Assembly (NCBI GenBank): GCA_947594835.1
Contig: CANQEH010000010.1
Location: forward strand, 19,123 to 83,122
Reading direction: 5' to 3'
Source of the DNA: an uncultured Acetatifactor sp.
Lineage (GTDB): Bacteria; Bacillota; Clostridia; Lachnospirales; Lachnospiraceae
DNA: 64,000 bases
Below the pieces are notes generated by a model, which was given only the letters and a program-made list of their open reading frames with translations, made no database searches and was not told the origin of the DNA. Numbering within the stretch: position 1 is the stretch's first letter; each line of letters starts with the position of its first letter. Both the position numbers and the translations under genes were made by a program. Positions 8,286-17,523 of this stretch are shown here, one piece after another.

Positions 8286-9254
8286 ATGGGTTTTTTCTCG
8301 GATTTGAAAGAAGATTTGTCGCAGGCGGTCAACGAGCTGAAAGCGGAAGGAGAGCAGGCCGTCGGAGGGGAGACGCCTAAGGAGACGTCCCAGGAGACGC
8401 CCAAGGAGGCGTCAGAGGCAGATGATCTGGCCCAGGAGATCTCCCTGGAGGCCATGCTGGAGGGCCTGGAGGAATCCCCTGTAGCGGAGTCGTTTGCGGC
8501 TCCAGAGGTGCATACGGAGCCTGAGACAGCCCCGGAAGAGCCGAAACAGGCGGCTTCCGAAGAGGAAGAGGAAGACGCAGAGCCCCGGGAGGGCGGCGCA
8601 GTGCCGGAGGCCCCTGAACTGGAAAGCCTTCTGGATCAGATGTTGGCGGAGAGCCCCCGGGAGGAGGAGCAGGCGGAGGAGCCTGCCGCAGAGGAAAGCA
8701 GTCAGACATTAAAAACAGAGAGCAAAGGAGCAGGAAACCACATGGAGATCAATACGGAAAGAGTTGCAGTAGACGAGACTTCTGTTATCACGGAGGGGAT
8801 GACCATCACGGGCGACATCAGCACGGAAGGCTCCATCGATGTGACCGGCACCGTAAACGGCAACATTGACGCGCTGGGCAAGCTCAACATCACGGGCCAT
8901 ATCAACGGCAATTCCAAGGCCTCCGAAATTTATGCGGAGAGCGCAAAAATCAACGGCGAGGTGGTCAGCGAGGGAGCGGTAAAGATCGGGGCAAGCTCCG
9001 TTGTGATCGGCAATATCACCGCTACCAGCGCAGCCATTGCAGGCGCAGTGAAGGGCGATATCGACGTGAGAGGCCCTGTCATTCTGGACGCATCCGCCAT
9101 TGTGATGGGCAATATCAAGAGCAAATCCGTCCAGATCAACAACGGGGCGGTTATCGAGGGTATGTGCTCCCAGTGCTATGCGGATGTGAACCCCACGTCC
9201 TTCTTTGAAGAGTACAAGCCCGACGTAGTGCGCAAGGCAAGGACTTCCAAATAA
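8286..9254 (+). CDS. Bactofilin-family polymer-forming cytoskeletal protein
   Basis: 322 residues. The first 150 or so are acidic low-complexity sequence (Glu, Ala, Pro), followed by a right-handed beta-helix-type bactofilin domain (about 160-275) made of repeated short strands such as GMTITGDISTEGSIDVTG, GNIDALGKLNITGHI and AVKGDIDVRGPVILD. Bactofilins form filaments that position cell-wall enzymes. The long acidic N terminus is larger than usual. A short Cys-containing tail (EGMCSQCYADVNP) ends the protein. It lies between a wall deacetylase and pyrH, which fits a role in envelope organisation. Confidence 0.87.
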   Translation: MGFFSDLKEDLSQAVNELKAEGEQAVGGETPKETSQETPKEASEADDLAQEISLEAMLEGLEESPVAESFAAPEVHTEPETAPEEPKQAASEEEEEDAEPREGGAVPEAPELESLLDQMLAESPREEEQAEEPAAEESSQTLKTESKGAGNHMEINTERVAVDETSVITEGMTITGDISTEGSIDVTGTVNGNIDALGKLNITGHINGNSKASEIYAESAKINGEVVSEGAVKIGASSVVIGNITATSAAIAGAVKGDIDVRGPVILDASAIVMGNIKSKSVQINNGAVIEGMCSQCYADVNPTSFFEEYKPDVVRKARTSK

Positions 9255-9273
9255 GAGAAAGCAGGCGGGGAAA

Positions 9274-9972
9274 ATGCAGAGAATATTGTTGAAACTCAGC
9301 GGCGAGGCTTTGGCCGGGGAGAAAAAAACGGGATTTGACGAAGACACCGTGCGGAAGGTGGCGCTGCAGGTAAAGCAGCTGGCCCACAGCGGGCTCCAGG
9401 TGGGAGTGGTCATCGGCGGCGGCAATTTCTGGCGGGGCCGCACCAGCGAGGACATCGACCGCACCAAGGCGGATCAGATCGGGATGCTTGCCACGGTGAT
9501 GAACTGTATTTATGTCTCCGAGATCTTCCGCTCCGAGGGGATGAAAACCAGCATCCTGACCCCTTTTGAATGCGGTTCCTTCACGAAGCTGTTTTCCAAG
9601 GACAGGGCGAACAGATACTTTGCCGACGGGCAGGTGGTATTTTTTGCGGGCGGCACGGGCCATCCCTATTTTTCCACGGACACCGGCGTGGTGCTGCGGG
9701 CCATCGAGGTGGAGGCGGATGTGATCCTGTTGGCCAAGTCCATCGACGGGGTGTATGACGACGACCCGGGCAGGAATCCCCAGGCGAAAAAGTACAGCCA
9801 GGTGTCCATCGACGAAGTCATTGCGAAAAATCTCCAGGTGGTGGATATGACGGCTTCCATCCTTGCCAGGGACAACAAGATGCCTATGTGGGTGTTCGGC
9901 TTAAACGAGGAGAACAGCATTGTAAACGCGGTACAGGGAAACTTTAACGGCACGAAAGTCACGGTTTGTTGA
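9274..9972 (+). CDS. pyrH: UMP kinase
   Basis: Phosphorylates UMP to UDP in pyrimidine nucleotide synthesis. The 232-residue amino-acid-kinase-fold protein shows LLKLSGEALAG at the N terminus, VVIGGGNFWRGR, the ADQIGMLATVMN segment, GGTGHPYFSTDT (UMP and phosphate binding) and KSIDGVYDDDPGRNPQAKKY. Length and motifs are standard. It is followed by frr, as in most bacteria, though the usual rpsB-tsf pair is not upstream. Confidence 0.97.
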   Translation: MQRILLKLSGEALAGEKKTGFDEDTVRKVALQVKQLAHSGLQVGVVIGGGNFWRGRTSEDIDRTKADQIGMLATVMNCIYVSEIFRSEGMKTSILTPFECGSFTKLFSKDRANRYFADGQVVFFAGGTGHPYFSTDTGVVLRAIEVEADVILLAKSIDGVYDDDPGRNPQAKKYSQVSIDEVIAKNLQVVDMTASILARDNKMPMWVFGLNEENSIVNAVQGNFNGTKVTVC

Positions 9973-10001
9973 GTCAATAGGAAAGAAAAGAGGATGAAGC
10001 C

Positions 10002-10553
10002 ATGGATGCGAGATTGCAGCAGTACGACGATAAGATGAAGAAGACTCTGGAATACCTGGAGGCAGATTACGCGGGCATCCGCGCAGGACGCGCCAATCCC
10101 CATGTGCTGGATAAGCTGCGGGTGGACTATTACGGGACGCCGACCCCGATCCAGCAGGTGGGCAATATCACTGTGCCGGAGGCGCGGATCATCCAGATTG
10201 CGCCCTGGGAGAAATCCCTGATCAAGGAGATTGAAAAGGCCATCATGACCTCCGACATTGGCATCAATCCCTCCAACGACGGCAGCGTCATCCGCCTGGT
10301 GTTTCCGGAACTGACGGAGGAGAGGAGAAAAGATCTGGTCAAGGAAGTGAAGAAGAAAGCGGAGGAGAGCCGCGTGGCTGTCCGCAATATCCGCCGGGAG
10401 GGAAACGACGCCCTGAAAAAACTGGGAAAGACGGAAATCTCGGAGGACGAGATCAAGCAGATGGAAGACCAGCTGCAGAAACTCACCGACAAATACATCA
10501 AAGAAATCGACGGCCTGATGGAGGCCAAATCCAAGGAAATTATGACCGTTTGA
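10002..10553 (+). CDS. frr: Ribosome recycling factor
   Basis: Splits the post-termination ribosome together with EF-G. The 183 residues carry the hallmark sequences [22 protein letters not shown] and [16 protein letters not shown], the [26 protein letters not shown] helix and a C-terminal helical bundle. Full length. Lies 29 bases after pyrH; a hairpin terminator follows before uppS. Confidence 0.98.
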   Translation: MDARLQQYDDKMKKTLEYLEADYAGIRAGRANPHVLDKLRVDYYGTPTPIQQVGNITVPEARIIQIAPWEKSLIKEIEKAIMTSDIGINPSNDGSVIRLVFPELTEERRKDLVKEVKKKAEESRVAVRNIRREGNDALKKLGKTEISEDEIKQMEDQLQKLTDKYIKEIDGLMEAKSKEIMTV

Positions 10554-10569
10554 TCCGGCAGGCAGAGAC

Positions 10570-10598
10570 GGGAGTGGAGAGAGGTCCGCTCCCTTTTT
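10570..10598 (+). terminator. Intrinsic terminator between frr and uppS
   Basis: GGGAGTGGA (10570-10578) pairs with TCCGCTCCC (10585-10593) with one G-T pair and a 6-nt loop, then TTTTTG. It may only partly reduce readthrough into uppS, since no strong promoter is seen after it. Confidence 0.7.
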
Positions 10599-10628
10599 GC
10601 GCGGATGCCGCGGTGAAAGGATAGGGCG

Positions 10629-11345
10629 ATGAGGGAAGAAAACGTACCGCGCCATGTGGCGATCATCTTAGACGGCAACGGCCGTTGGGCAAAGGCCAGG
10701 CATAAGCCCCGCAATTACGGCCATGTCCAGGGGGCGAAAACGGTGGAGACGATCTGTGAAGAGGCCTACAAGATGGGCATCCAGTATCTGACTGTGTATG
10801 CCTTCTCCACAGAAAACTGGAACCGGCCCAAGGATGAGGTGGAAGCGCTGATGAAGCTCCTCCGGGACTACATGAAGACCTGCCTGAAGACGGCGGAGAA
10901 AAACAGGATGTGCGTCCGGGTGCTGGGCGACAAGCGAAGGCTGGACGAGGATATCAGAAAGCGGATACAGGAGCTGGAGGAGGCAACAAAGGACAACGAC
11001 GGGCTGCATTTCCAGATCGCCATCAACTACGGCGGCAGGGACGAGATCGTGCGCGCAGTCCGGAAACTGGCGGAGGAAGCGGCAAGCGGACAGATCGATC
11101 CCGGGCAGATCTCGGAGGAGACCGTCGCAGATCTTCTAGACACCGCAGGCCTGCCGGAGCCGGATCTGCTCATCCGCACCTGCAACGAACAGCGGATTTC
11201 CAATTTCCTGCTGTGGCAGCTGGCCTACACGGAGCTTTACTTCACCCCGGTGCCCTGGCCGGATTTTACAAAGGAAGAATTGATCAAAGCCGTGGAGGCA
11301 TATAATCATAGGGATAGGAAGTACGGCGGGCTGAAGGAGGGATGA
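10629..11345 (+). CDS. uppS: Isoprenyl transferase (undecaprenyl diphosphate synthase)
   Basis: cis-Prenyltransferase that makes the C55 lipid carrier of wall synthesis. Key elements: LDGNGRWAKAR with the catalytic Asp15 and DGNGRW at 15-20, GHVQGAKTVE, TVYAFSTENWNRP, INYGGRDEIVRA, and the C-terminal RTCNEQRISNFLLWQLAYTE. 238 residues, normal. cdsA begins 4 bases after its stop. Confidence 0.97.
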   Translation: MREENVPRHVAIILDGNGRWAKARHKPRNYGHVQGAKTVETICEEAYKMGIQYLTVYAFSTENWNRPKDEVEALMKLLRDYMKTCLKTAEKNRMCVRVLGDKRRLDEDIRKRIQELEEATKDNDGLHFQIAINYGGRDEIVRAVRKLAEEAASGQIDPGQISEETVADLLDTAGLPEPDLLIRTCNEQRISNFLLWQLAYTELYFTPVPWPDFTKEELIKAVEAYNHRDRKYGGLKEG

Positions 11346-11349
11346 CGGG

Positions 11350-12174
11350 ATGTTTTGGACCAGACTATCAAGCGGGATTGTGCTGGTGGTGATAGCGGCC
11401 CTGGCCCTCGGATACGGCGGGCTTGTGCTGGCGGTGCTCCTCTGGGCTGTCTCTCTTGCGGCGCTTCTGGAACTGACGAAGGCCTTTTACGGCGGGGAGG
11501 GCCATGGGAGACGTAACGGCCTGGAGCTTCTGGGGATGGCGGGCGTCACCTTCTACTATCTTGCGCTGTATTTTGCCGGGGACGACACCTGGCTTTTGCT
11601 CTGTCTGGTGGGATTTTTCCTGGCGGTTATGTTTGTCTATGTGATCAGGTTTCCCAAATATCACGCCAGCCAGGCAGCCGCTTTGGTATTTTCCTTTCTC
11701 TATGCCCCGGTGATGCTGTCCTTTGTGTACCGCACCAGATCCGGCCCCCAGGGCTTTTACCTGGTGTGGATGATCCTGCTCAGCGCCTGGGGCTGCGATA
11801 CCTGCGCCTATGTGGCGGGAATGCTGTTCGGACACAAAAAGATCTTTCCCCGTTTAAGCCCGAAGAAAACCCTGGAGGGCTGTATCGGCGGCGTGCTGGG
11901 CGCAGGGCTTCTTGGCTGGCTGTACGGCGCGTTTGTTGTGGAGCGGGCCTTCCCGGAGCAGTCGGTGAGCTGGGCGGCAGCCCTCATCTGCAGCCTGGGG
12001 GCGGTGATGGGGATGGTGGGGGATCTGGCGGCCTCCGCCGTGAAACGAAACTTTGAGATCAAGGACTACGGCAAGCTGATCCCCGGGCATGGGGGCATCA
12101 TGGACCGGTTTGACAGCGTGATTATCACGGCGCCGATGACCTATCTGATGACGATTTTACTGCTGGGACGGTAA
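11350..12174 (+). CDS. cdsA: Phosphatidate cytidylyltransferase
   Basis: Polytopic membrane enzyme that makes CDP-diacylglycerol for phospholipid synthesis. About seven hydrophobic segments, the WGCDTCAYVAGMLFGHKK region, LSPKKTLEGCIGG, and the family signature SAVKRNFEIKDYGKLIPGHG followed by GIMDRFDS. 274 residues. The ATG is 4 bases after uppS and probably translationally coupled. The order uppS-cdsA-dxr-rseP is conserved in Firmicutes. Confidence 0.96.
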   Translation: MFWTRLSSGIVLVVIAALALGYGGLVLAVLLWAVSLAALLELTKAFYGGEGHGRRNGLELLGMAGVTFYYLALYFAGDDTWLLLCLVGFFLAVMFVYVIRFPKYHASQAAALVFSFLYAPVMLSFVYRTRSGPQGFYLVWMILLSAWGCDTCAYVAGMLFGHKKIFPRLSPKKTLEGCIGGVLGAGLLGWLYGAFVVERAFPEQSVSWAAALICSLGAVMGMVGDLAASAVKRNFEIKDYGKLIPGHGGIMDRFDSVIITAPMTYLMTILLLGR

Positions 12175-12192
12175 GGATTTGCGCCGTTTGAG

Positions 12193-13377
12193 ATGGAAAT
12201 GGGGATGAAGGAAATGCACCAGGAGACAAAGAGGATCGCCATATTGGGCTCTACGGGTTCCATCGGCACCCAGACGCTGGAGATCGTCCGAAACAATCCC
12301 GATCTGCGGGTGGTGGCTCTGGCCGCGGGCGCCAATGTAGAGAGGATGGAGGTCCAGATCAGGGAGTTTCACCCTGCGGTGGCAGGAATGTGGACGGAGA
12401 GCGCGGCAGCGGATCTGAAGGCCAGGGTGGCCGATCTGGAGGTCAAGGTGGTATCCGGCATGGAGGGGCTTTTAGAGATCGCGGCTTTGCCCCAAAGCCA
12501 GGTATTGGTGACCGCCATTGTGGGAATGATTGGTATCAGGCCCACCATTGCAGCCATCCAGGCAGGCAAGGACATTGCCCTGGCCAACAAGGAGACGCTG
12601 GTGACCGCAGGGCATATCATCATGCCCCTGTCCCGGGAGAAGGGCGTGTCTATCCTGCCGGTGGACAGTGAGCACAGCGCCATTTTCCAGTCGCTGAACG
12701 GGGAGCCTGCCGGACGGGTGGAAAAGATCCTGCTTACGGCATCCGGCGGGCCTTTCCGGGGGAAGACCAGGCAGCAGCTGGCGCAGATGAAGGCAGAGGA
12801 CGCCCTGCGCCATCCCAACTGGAACATGGGGCCCAAGGTGACGGTGGATTCCTCTACCCTGGTCAACAAAGGGCTGGAGGTGATGGAGGCCAGATGGCTG
12901 TTTGACGTCGCCCTGGAGAAGATACAAGTGCTGGTGCACCCCCAGAGCATCCTCCACTCGGCGGTACAGTTTGTGGACGGGGCCGTCATGGGGCAGATGG
13001 GGATTCCGGATATGAAGCTTCCGATCCAGTATGCGCTGTTTTACCCGGACAGAAGGCCCATGGAGGGGAAACGGGTGGATTTTACCCAACTGGGGCAGCT
13101 GACCTTTGAGGAGCCGGACACCGATACCTTTCCGGGACTTGCCCTGGCCTATCGGAGCGCAGAACGGGGCGGCACCATGCCCACTGTGTTTAACGCGGCA
13201 AACGAAAAAGCTGTGGCGCTGTTTCTGGAGGGAAAGATCGGGTATCTGCAGATCCCGGAGCTGATTGCGGACGCCATGGAGCGCCACCGGGTGGTGGAAA
13301 ATCCTACGGTGGAGCAGATTCTGGAGGCGGAGCGGCAGACGTATGAATCGATTGCAGGAAGGATAACTTGCGGATGA
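12193..13377 (+). CDS. dxr: 1-deoxy-D-xylulose 5-phosphate reductoisomerase
   Basis: Second enzyme of the MEP isoprenoid pathway. NADPH-binding GSTGSIGTQTLEIV near the start, ALANKETLVTAG, the metal and substrate site PVDSEHSAIFQ, NMGPKVTVDSSTLVNKG, and HPQSILHSAVQFVDG. About 394 residues from the first ATG. Several in-frame ATG codons lie within the first eight positions (12193, 12199, 12205, 12214) and none has a clearly superior ribosome site, so the exact start is uncertain by a few residues. Overlaps rseP at its stop. Confidence 0.96.
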   Translation: MEMGMKEMHQETKRIAILGSTGSIGTQTLEIVRNNPDLRVVALAAGANVERMEVQIREFHPAVAGMWTESAAADLKARVADLEVKVVSGMEGLLEIAALPQSQVLVTAIVGMIGIRPTIAAIQAGKDIALANKETLVTAGHIIMPLSREKGVSILPVDSEHSAIFQSLNGEPAGRVEKILLTASGGPFRGKTRQQLAQMKAEDALRHPNWNMGPKVTVDSSTLVNKGLEVMEARWLFDVALEKIQVLVHPQSILHSAVQFVDGAVMGQMGIPDMKLPIQYALFYPDRRPMEGKRVDFTQLGQLTFEEPDTDTFPGLALAYRSAERGGTMPTVFNAANEKAVALFLEGKIGYLQIPELIADAMERHRVVENPTVEQILEAERQTYESIAGRITCG

Positions 13378-14441
13378 TAACGTTGATTTTGTTTATTGTC
13401 ATCTTCGGCGTGGTGGTCATCGCCCACGAATTTGGACATTTTTTGCTGGCAAAGGCAAACGGGATTCATGTGGTGGAATTTTCGGTGGGGATGGGGCCGA
13501 ATCTCTTTTCCGTGAAAAAAGGGGACACAAAGTATTCCCTGAAGCTTTTCCCCATCGGCGGCGCCTGTATGTTTGAAGGGGAAGACGGCCTGATGGAAAA
13601 GGATCAGGAGCCCAGCCCCGGGTCTTTCCTCAAAGCCTCCGTGTGGGGCAGGATTTCCACGGTGGCGGCAGGGCCGTTTTTTAACTTCATCCTGGCCTTT
13701 GCCATCGCCTTTCTCATGGTGAATATGACGGACAGCATCGCCATACGGGATCCTGTGGCCACCCAGGTGATGGAGGGAGGCGGCGCTGAAGCCGCCGGTC
13801 TGCAGGACGGGGATGTGATCCTCTCCCTCAATGGGGAGAAGATCCGGCTGTATCAGGAGATTTCCCTGTATATGCAGGCTTCCTATCGGGGCGGAGAGCT
13901 GGAGGTGGCCTATGAGAGGGACGGCGAAATCTACACTACCCGGCTGACGCCCCAGTACGACCAGACCTCCGGCGGATACCTGCTGGGCGTGGCAAATGCG
14001 GAATTTGTGGAGCCCAAGGGGCTGGATCTGTTCCGATATGCCTGGTATGAGATGCGCTATTCTGTGAAAGCCACTTACAAGAGCCTGGGGATGCTGTTCC
14101 AGGGCCGGGTGAGCAGGCAGGATGTGGCCGGGCCGGTGGGCATTGCCGTGAATGTGGTGGGAAAGACCTATGAGACGGCAAAAGAGTACGGATGGCAGAG
14201 CGTGCTCTTAAGTATGCTCAACATCACGCTGATGCTGTCGGTAAACTTAGGAATTTTAAATCTTCTGCCCGTCCCTGCGCTGGACGGCGGCAGGCTGGTC
14301 TTTCTGCTTTTAGAGGTGGTGCGGGGGAAACCCGTCCCGCCGGAAAAGGAAGGCATGGTTCACTTTGTGGGCCTGATGTTCTTTATGCTTTTGATGGTAG
14401 TCATCTTCTTTAACGATCTGGCGAATATCTTCGCTTCTTAA
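13374..14441 (+). CDS. rseP: Intramembrane site-2 metalloprotease RseP
   Basis: Zinc metalloprotease that cuts membrane-embedded regulators. HEFGH at residues 18-22 in the first membrane helix provides the zinc ligands and catalytic Glu. A PDZ domain covers roughly 105-175 (VMEGGGAEAAGLQDGDVI), and NLLPVPALDGGRL in a late helix supplies the third zinc ligand. About 355 residues. The ATG at 13374 overlaps the dxr stop as ATGA; an upstream TTG at 13368 is an alternative with better spacing from GGAAGG. Confidence 0.95.
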   Translation: MITLILFIVIFGVVVIAHEFGHFLLAKANGIHVVEFSVGMGPNLFSVKKGDTKYSLKLFPIGGACMFEGEDGLMEKDQEPSPGSFLKASVWGRISTVAAGPFFNFILAFAIAFLMVNMTDSIAIRDPVATQVMEGGGAEAAGLQDGDVILSLNGEKIRLYQEISLYMQASYRGGELEVAYERDGEIYTTRLTPQYDQTSGGYLLGVANAEFVEPKGLDLFRYAWYEMRYSVKATYKSLGMLFQGRVSRQDVAGPVGIAVNVVGKTYETAKEYGWQSVLLSMLNITLMLSVNLGILNLLPVPALDGGRLVFLLLEVVRGKPVPPEKEGMVHFVGLMFFMLLMVVIFFNDLANIFAS

Positions 14442-14457
14442 ACGAAAAGGAAATCCT

Positions 14458-15159
14458 ATGGTCTATACAACATCCGCTTACTGGCAGCGGGGGGAAAATG
14501 ATTCCGCCCTGCTGCTGCAGCACACGCGGTATGCCCGGACGCCCTTTGTCCTGGCCTGCGTCTGTGCGGCCGAGGGAGAGGCCCAGGCAAAAGCCGGAGC
14601 CTATCTGACCAAACAGCTGCTGCAGTGGTTTCAAAAACTTCCCCAAAAAAGAATTGCGAAAGCTCCCGGCCCCCGGCTTGCGGGCCTGGCGCCGGGGCTT
14701 TCGGCCTTTTTTCAGAAAACTGACGGTGAAATTGCATCCTGCGGGCTGCTTCCTGCCGGGGACCGGGCCCAGGTGACGGGGATTTTCTGCGCGGGGCCCT
14801 GTTTCCTTCTGTTCCACCGGGGCAGTTCCCGGATCTTTTTGATGCAGCAAAACCTGCACGGCGGCTGTGTCCGGGCCATTCCACAAAAGACCTGGGGAGA
14901 CAAGACGGCGGGCAGCGCCGGGGAGGTCTTTCTGCGACCGGGCGTCCTGCAGGAGGACGTGGGCCTGCTGATTGCCTCCCAGTCGATGGTTGACTGTATT
15001 GGTCAAGAAAAGATCGGGGAATGTCTTGATGTGACGCAAATGTCGGGAAAGGCGCAGACGGACAGGCATCTCAGGGAATTGGGGCGTCTGGCCCAGAACC
15101 TGGGAGGGAGACATATGACGGCAGTGTTTTTGCAAAGCGGAGGGGAGGAAGGCGTTTGA
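14458..15159 (+). CDS. Degenerate PP2C-like protein paired with a Ser/Thr kinase
   Basis: 233 residues, not confidently recognised. The order of hydrophobic strands, the TPFVLACVCAAEGEAQAKAG start and the later EVFLRPGVLQEDVGLLIASQSMVDCI segment resemble a PP2C-type phosphatase layout (first-strand DGMGG and later LLCSDGL positions). The Asp and Gly residues that bind the metals in PP2C enzymes are absent from these segments. The next gene is a Ser/Thr kinase whose TTG start overlaps this stop. A reasonable inference is an inactive phosphatase homologue serving as a binding partner or sensor for the kinase; it could also be a diverged family of another fold. Confidence 0.5.
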   Translation: MVYTTSAYWQRGENDSALLLQHTRYARTPFVLACVCAAEGEAQAKAGAYLTKQLLQWFQKLPQKRIAKAPGPRLAGLAPGLSAFFQKTDGEIASCGLLPAGDRAQVTGIFCAGPCFLLFHRGSSRIFLMQQNLHGGCVRAIPQKTWGDKTAGSAGEVFLRPGVLQEDVGLLIASQSMVDCIGQEKIGECLDVTQMSGKAQTDRHLRELGRLAQNLGGRHMTAVFLQSGGEEGV

Positions 15160-15953
15160 GAGAAGAGAAAAGCGGCGGGACGGTCCTGACGCCCTGGGGG
15201 GAGAGCCTGCGCCTTGTGCGCTGCCTGGGGAGCGGGGCCTTCTCCCGGGTCTACCTGGTGCGGGAGGAGGGGACGGGAGCATGGTTTGCCTGCAAGGTCA
15301 GCGGGGCGGCGCAGCTGCTGGAAAGAGAGGGAGAGCTGATGGCCCGGATACGCCATCCCCTGTTTCCCGGTTTTTGCGGGCAGTGGCAGCGGGACGGCAA
15401 GGGGTTTCTTCTGATGGAATATGTCTGCGGATGCAGCCTGGAGGCGCTTTTAAGGCGCCGGGGGGCTTTCCCGGAGGGCCAGGTCAGGCGCGTGGGGATC
15501 GAGCTGGCGGAGGGGCTGAAAATTCTGCACGAACTGCCGGAGCCGGTGATTTTCAGGGACGTGAAGCCGCAGAACATCCTCCTGCGCCAGGACGGCAGGG
15601 TGAAACTGTTGGACTTGGGAGCCGCCTGCCGGATGCGCCAGCGGGACTCGATGGCGGGCACGCCGGGGTACGCGGCCCCGGAACAGCTTCTTCCGGGAGC
15701 GCCCCTTACTCCCGCCAGCGACGTGTACGGCGTGGGGAGGACCCTCCAGGCCATGGCGGGGGCAGACTGCGGCAGAAAGCTGAAAAATCTGCTTGCGCGC
15801 TGCACCAGGACAGAGCCCGGGAGGCGGTTTCCCGATATGCCTTCCCTGCGCGACGCCCTGGCACAGAAGAAGGAAATTTCCCGGAGCGTCTGCCTGGAAA
15901 ACCTCTGGGAAACCAACTATAAACAGGACTATGACGTCCGTGTCGAAAAATGA
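15156..15953 (+). CDS. Soluble Ser/Thr protein kinase
   Basis: 265-residue Hanks-type kinase domain with no membrane helix or PASTA domains, unlike PrkC. Seen: glycine loop GSGAFSRVYLV, ATP-binding Lys in FACKVSG, the catalytic loop FRDVKPQNILL (usual HRD replaced by FRD), LLDLGAA in place of DFG but with the metal-binding Asp, and AGTPGYAAPEQ. The essential Lys, Asp, Asn and Asp are present, so it is probably active. TTG start at 15156 overlaps the stop of the PP2C-like gene and follows GGGGAGG, so the pair is translationally coupled. Confidence 0.85.
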   Translation: MREEKSGGTVLTPWGESLRLVRCLGSGAFSRVYLVREEGTGAWFACKVSGAAQLLEREGELMARIRHPLFPGFCGQWQRDGKGFLLMEYVCGCSLEALLRRRGAFPEGQVRRVGIELAEGLKILHELPEPVIFRDVKPQNILLRQDGRVKLLDLGAACRMRQRDSMAGTPGYAAPEQLLPGAPLTPASDVYGVGRTLQAMAGADCGRKLKNLLARCTRTEPGRRFPDMPSLRDALAQKKEISRSVCLENLWETNYKQDYDVRVEK

Positions 15954-16065
15954 CATATGTGTCTTCAAACGAAAATAACACGTCGATGGGCTGATTTTTG
16001 AAGCGCGGCAGTTCATTCGAAGGCAGTTCATCCTGCAATAGGGAATAAATTCTTGTAAATTTTGG

Positions 16066-16094
16066 TTGCAGGCGGGAAATGTCTTTGTTACAAT
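16066..16094 (+). promoter_or_regulatory. Promoter of pfp
   Basis: TTGCAG at 16066-16071 and TACAAT at 16089-16094 with a 17-bp spacer; start near 16101, leader about 42 nt ending in a strong AGGAGG. Confidence 0.75.
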
Positions 16095-16142
16095 AGTAGA
16101 AGTGCAAAATCTCATTTTCCTATCCATAGGAGGTAAATCAAT

Positions 16143-17396
16143 ATGGCGAAAAAGCGTAACATTATCGTAGGCCAGTCCGGCGGCCCCACTGCCGTGATCA
16201 ATTCCAGCCTTGCCGGCGTGTATAAGACGGCAAAGGAGCATGGGTTTGACACGGTATACGGTATGCTCCACGGCGTACAGGGCCTGTTGGACGAGCAGTA
16301 TGTAGATCTTGATACCCAGATCCATTCCGATCTGGACATCGAACTGTTAAAGCGCACGCCCTCCGCTTTTCTGGGCTCCTGCCGGTTTAAGATGCCGGAG
16401 ATCCAGGACAAGCCGGAGATATACGAAAAGCTGTTCCAGATTCTGGAAAAGCTGGAGATCGAGGTATTCATCTACATCGGCGGCAACGATTCCATGGATA
16501 CCATTAAGCAGCTGTCCGATTATGCGGCTCTGAAGGGATACAGCCAGAAGTTCATGGGCGTGCCCAAGACCATTGACAACGACCTGGCCATCACCGACCA
16601 TACCCCCGGCTTTGGCAGCGCAGCCAAGTATATCGCCGTATCCACCAAAGAGGTGATCCGCGATGCGCTGGGCTTAAGTTACAACAAGGAGAACATCACC
16701 ATTCTGGAGATCATGGGCCGCAACGCAGGCTGGCTGACAGGCGCAGCCGCCCTGGCAAAGACAGAGGAGTGCCCCGGCCCCGACCTGATCTATCTGCCGG
16801 AGCTTACCTTTGACATGGACAAGTTCCTGGCGAAGGTGCAGGAGCTGCTCAAGAAGCAGAAGAATGTGGTGATCGCTGTCTCCGAGGGCATCAAGCTGGC
16901 AGACGGCCGCTATGTGTGCGAGCTCTCCGGCGGCGGGGAATATGTGGATGCGTTCGGCCACAAGCAGCTCCAGGGAACTGCCGCTTATCTGGCGCAGTTT
17001 TTGAGCGCAAAGCTGGGCTGCAAGACCCGCGGCATCGAGTTCTCCACCCTGCAGAGATGCGCTTCCCACATGGCGTCCCGCACCGACATTGACGAGGCGT
17101 TCATGGTAGGCGGCGCCGCTGTGAAGGCAGCCGACCAGGGAGATACCGGCAAGATGGTAGTCATCGAGAGGGTTTCCGACGAGCCTTACACCAGCGGGGC
17201 CGGCATCTACGACGTACACCAGATCGCAAACAACGAGAAGGTAGTGCCCAGGGAGTGGGTCAACGAAGAAGGCGACTATGTGACGCAGGAGTTCATCGAC
17301 TATGTGAAGCCGCTGATCCAGGGCGATTACGCGCCGTTCATGGTAAACGGCCTTCCCCAGCACCTGGTGGTGAAGACGGGCAATACCGAAAAGTAA
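16143..17396 (+). CDS. pfp: PPi-dependent 6-phosphofructokinase
   Basis: Glycolytic enzyme using pyrophosphate instead of ATP to phosphorylate fructose 6-phosphate reversibly. GQSGGPT at 10-16; GGNDS at 113-117, where Asp replaces the Gly of the ATP type; PKTIDND at 141-147, where Lys142 replaces the Gly of ATP enzymes. These two substitutions mark PPi specificity. MGRNAGWLTG and a long C-terminal part complete a 417-residue protein of the usual size. Own promoter and terminator. Confidence 0.92.
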   Translation: MAKKRNIIVGQSGGPTAVINSSLAGVYKTAKEHGFDTVYGMLHGVQGLLDEQYVDLDTQIHSDLDIELLKRTPSAFLGSCRFKMPEIQDKPEIYEKLFQILEKLEIEVFIYIGGNDSMDTIKQLSDYAALKGYSQKFMGVPKTIDNDLAITDHTPGFGSAAKYIAVSTKEVIRDALGLSYNKENITILEIMGRNAGWLTGAAALAKTEECPGPDLIYLPELTFDMDKFLAKVQELLKKQKNVVIAVSEGIKLADGRYVCELSGGGEYVDAFGHKQLQGTAAYLAQFLSAKLGCKTRGIEFSTLQRCASHMASRTDIDEAFMVGGAAVKAADQGDTGKMVVIERVSDEPYTSGAGIYDVHQIANNEKVVPREWVNEEGDYVTQEFIDYVKPLIQGDYAPFMVNGLPQHLVVKTGNTEK

Positions 17397-17461
17397 GCTG
17401 ACACGGCCCGCTGCAGCGCAGTTTTTTTACAGCGCAGGCATCGAAATATTAAAATAAGAAG

Positions 17462-17509
17462 AAGCGCCGCCCACGACCCGGACCGGGTCATCAGGCGGCG
17501 CTTTTTTGT
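17462..17509. terminator. Intrinsic terminator, probably bidirectional
   Basis: GCGCCGCC and GGCGGCGC form a stem around an inner GACCCGG/CCGGGTC stem, followed by CTTTTTTG on the plus strand and a pyrimidine-rich TTCTTCTTATTTT run on the minus strand. It separates the convergent pfp and spore protein genes. Confidence 0.88.
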
Positions 17510-17523
17510 TTCAGCGGGGAGCC

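Noticed and set aside
7406..8455. Long minus-strand frame (349 codons) opposite the deacetylase
   Set aside because: Complement of a gene with all five NodB motifs; high GC makes long antisense frames common here.
14410..15282. 290-codon minus-strand frame opposite the PP2C-like gene
   Set aside because: Pro/Arg-rich, no domain, and the plus-strand gene is coupled by overlap to the kinase.
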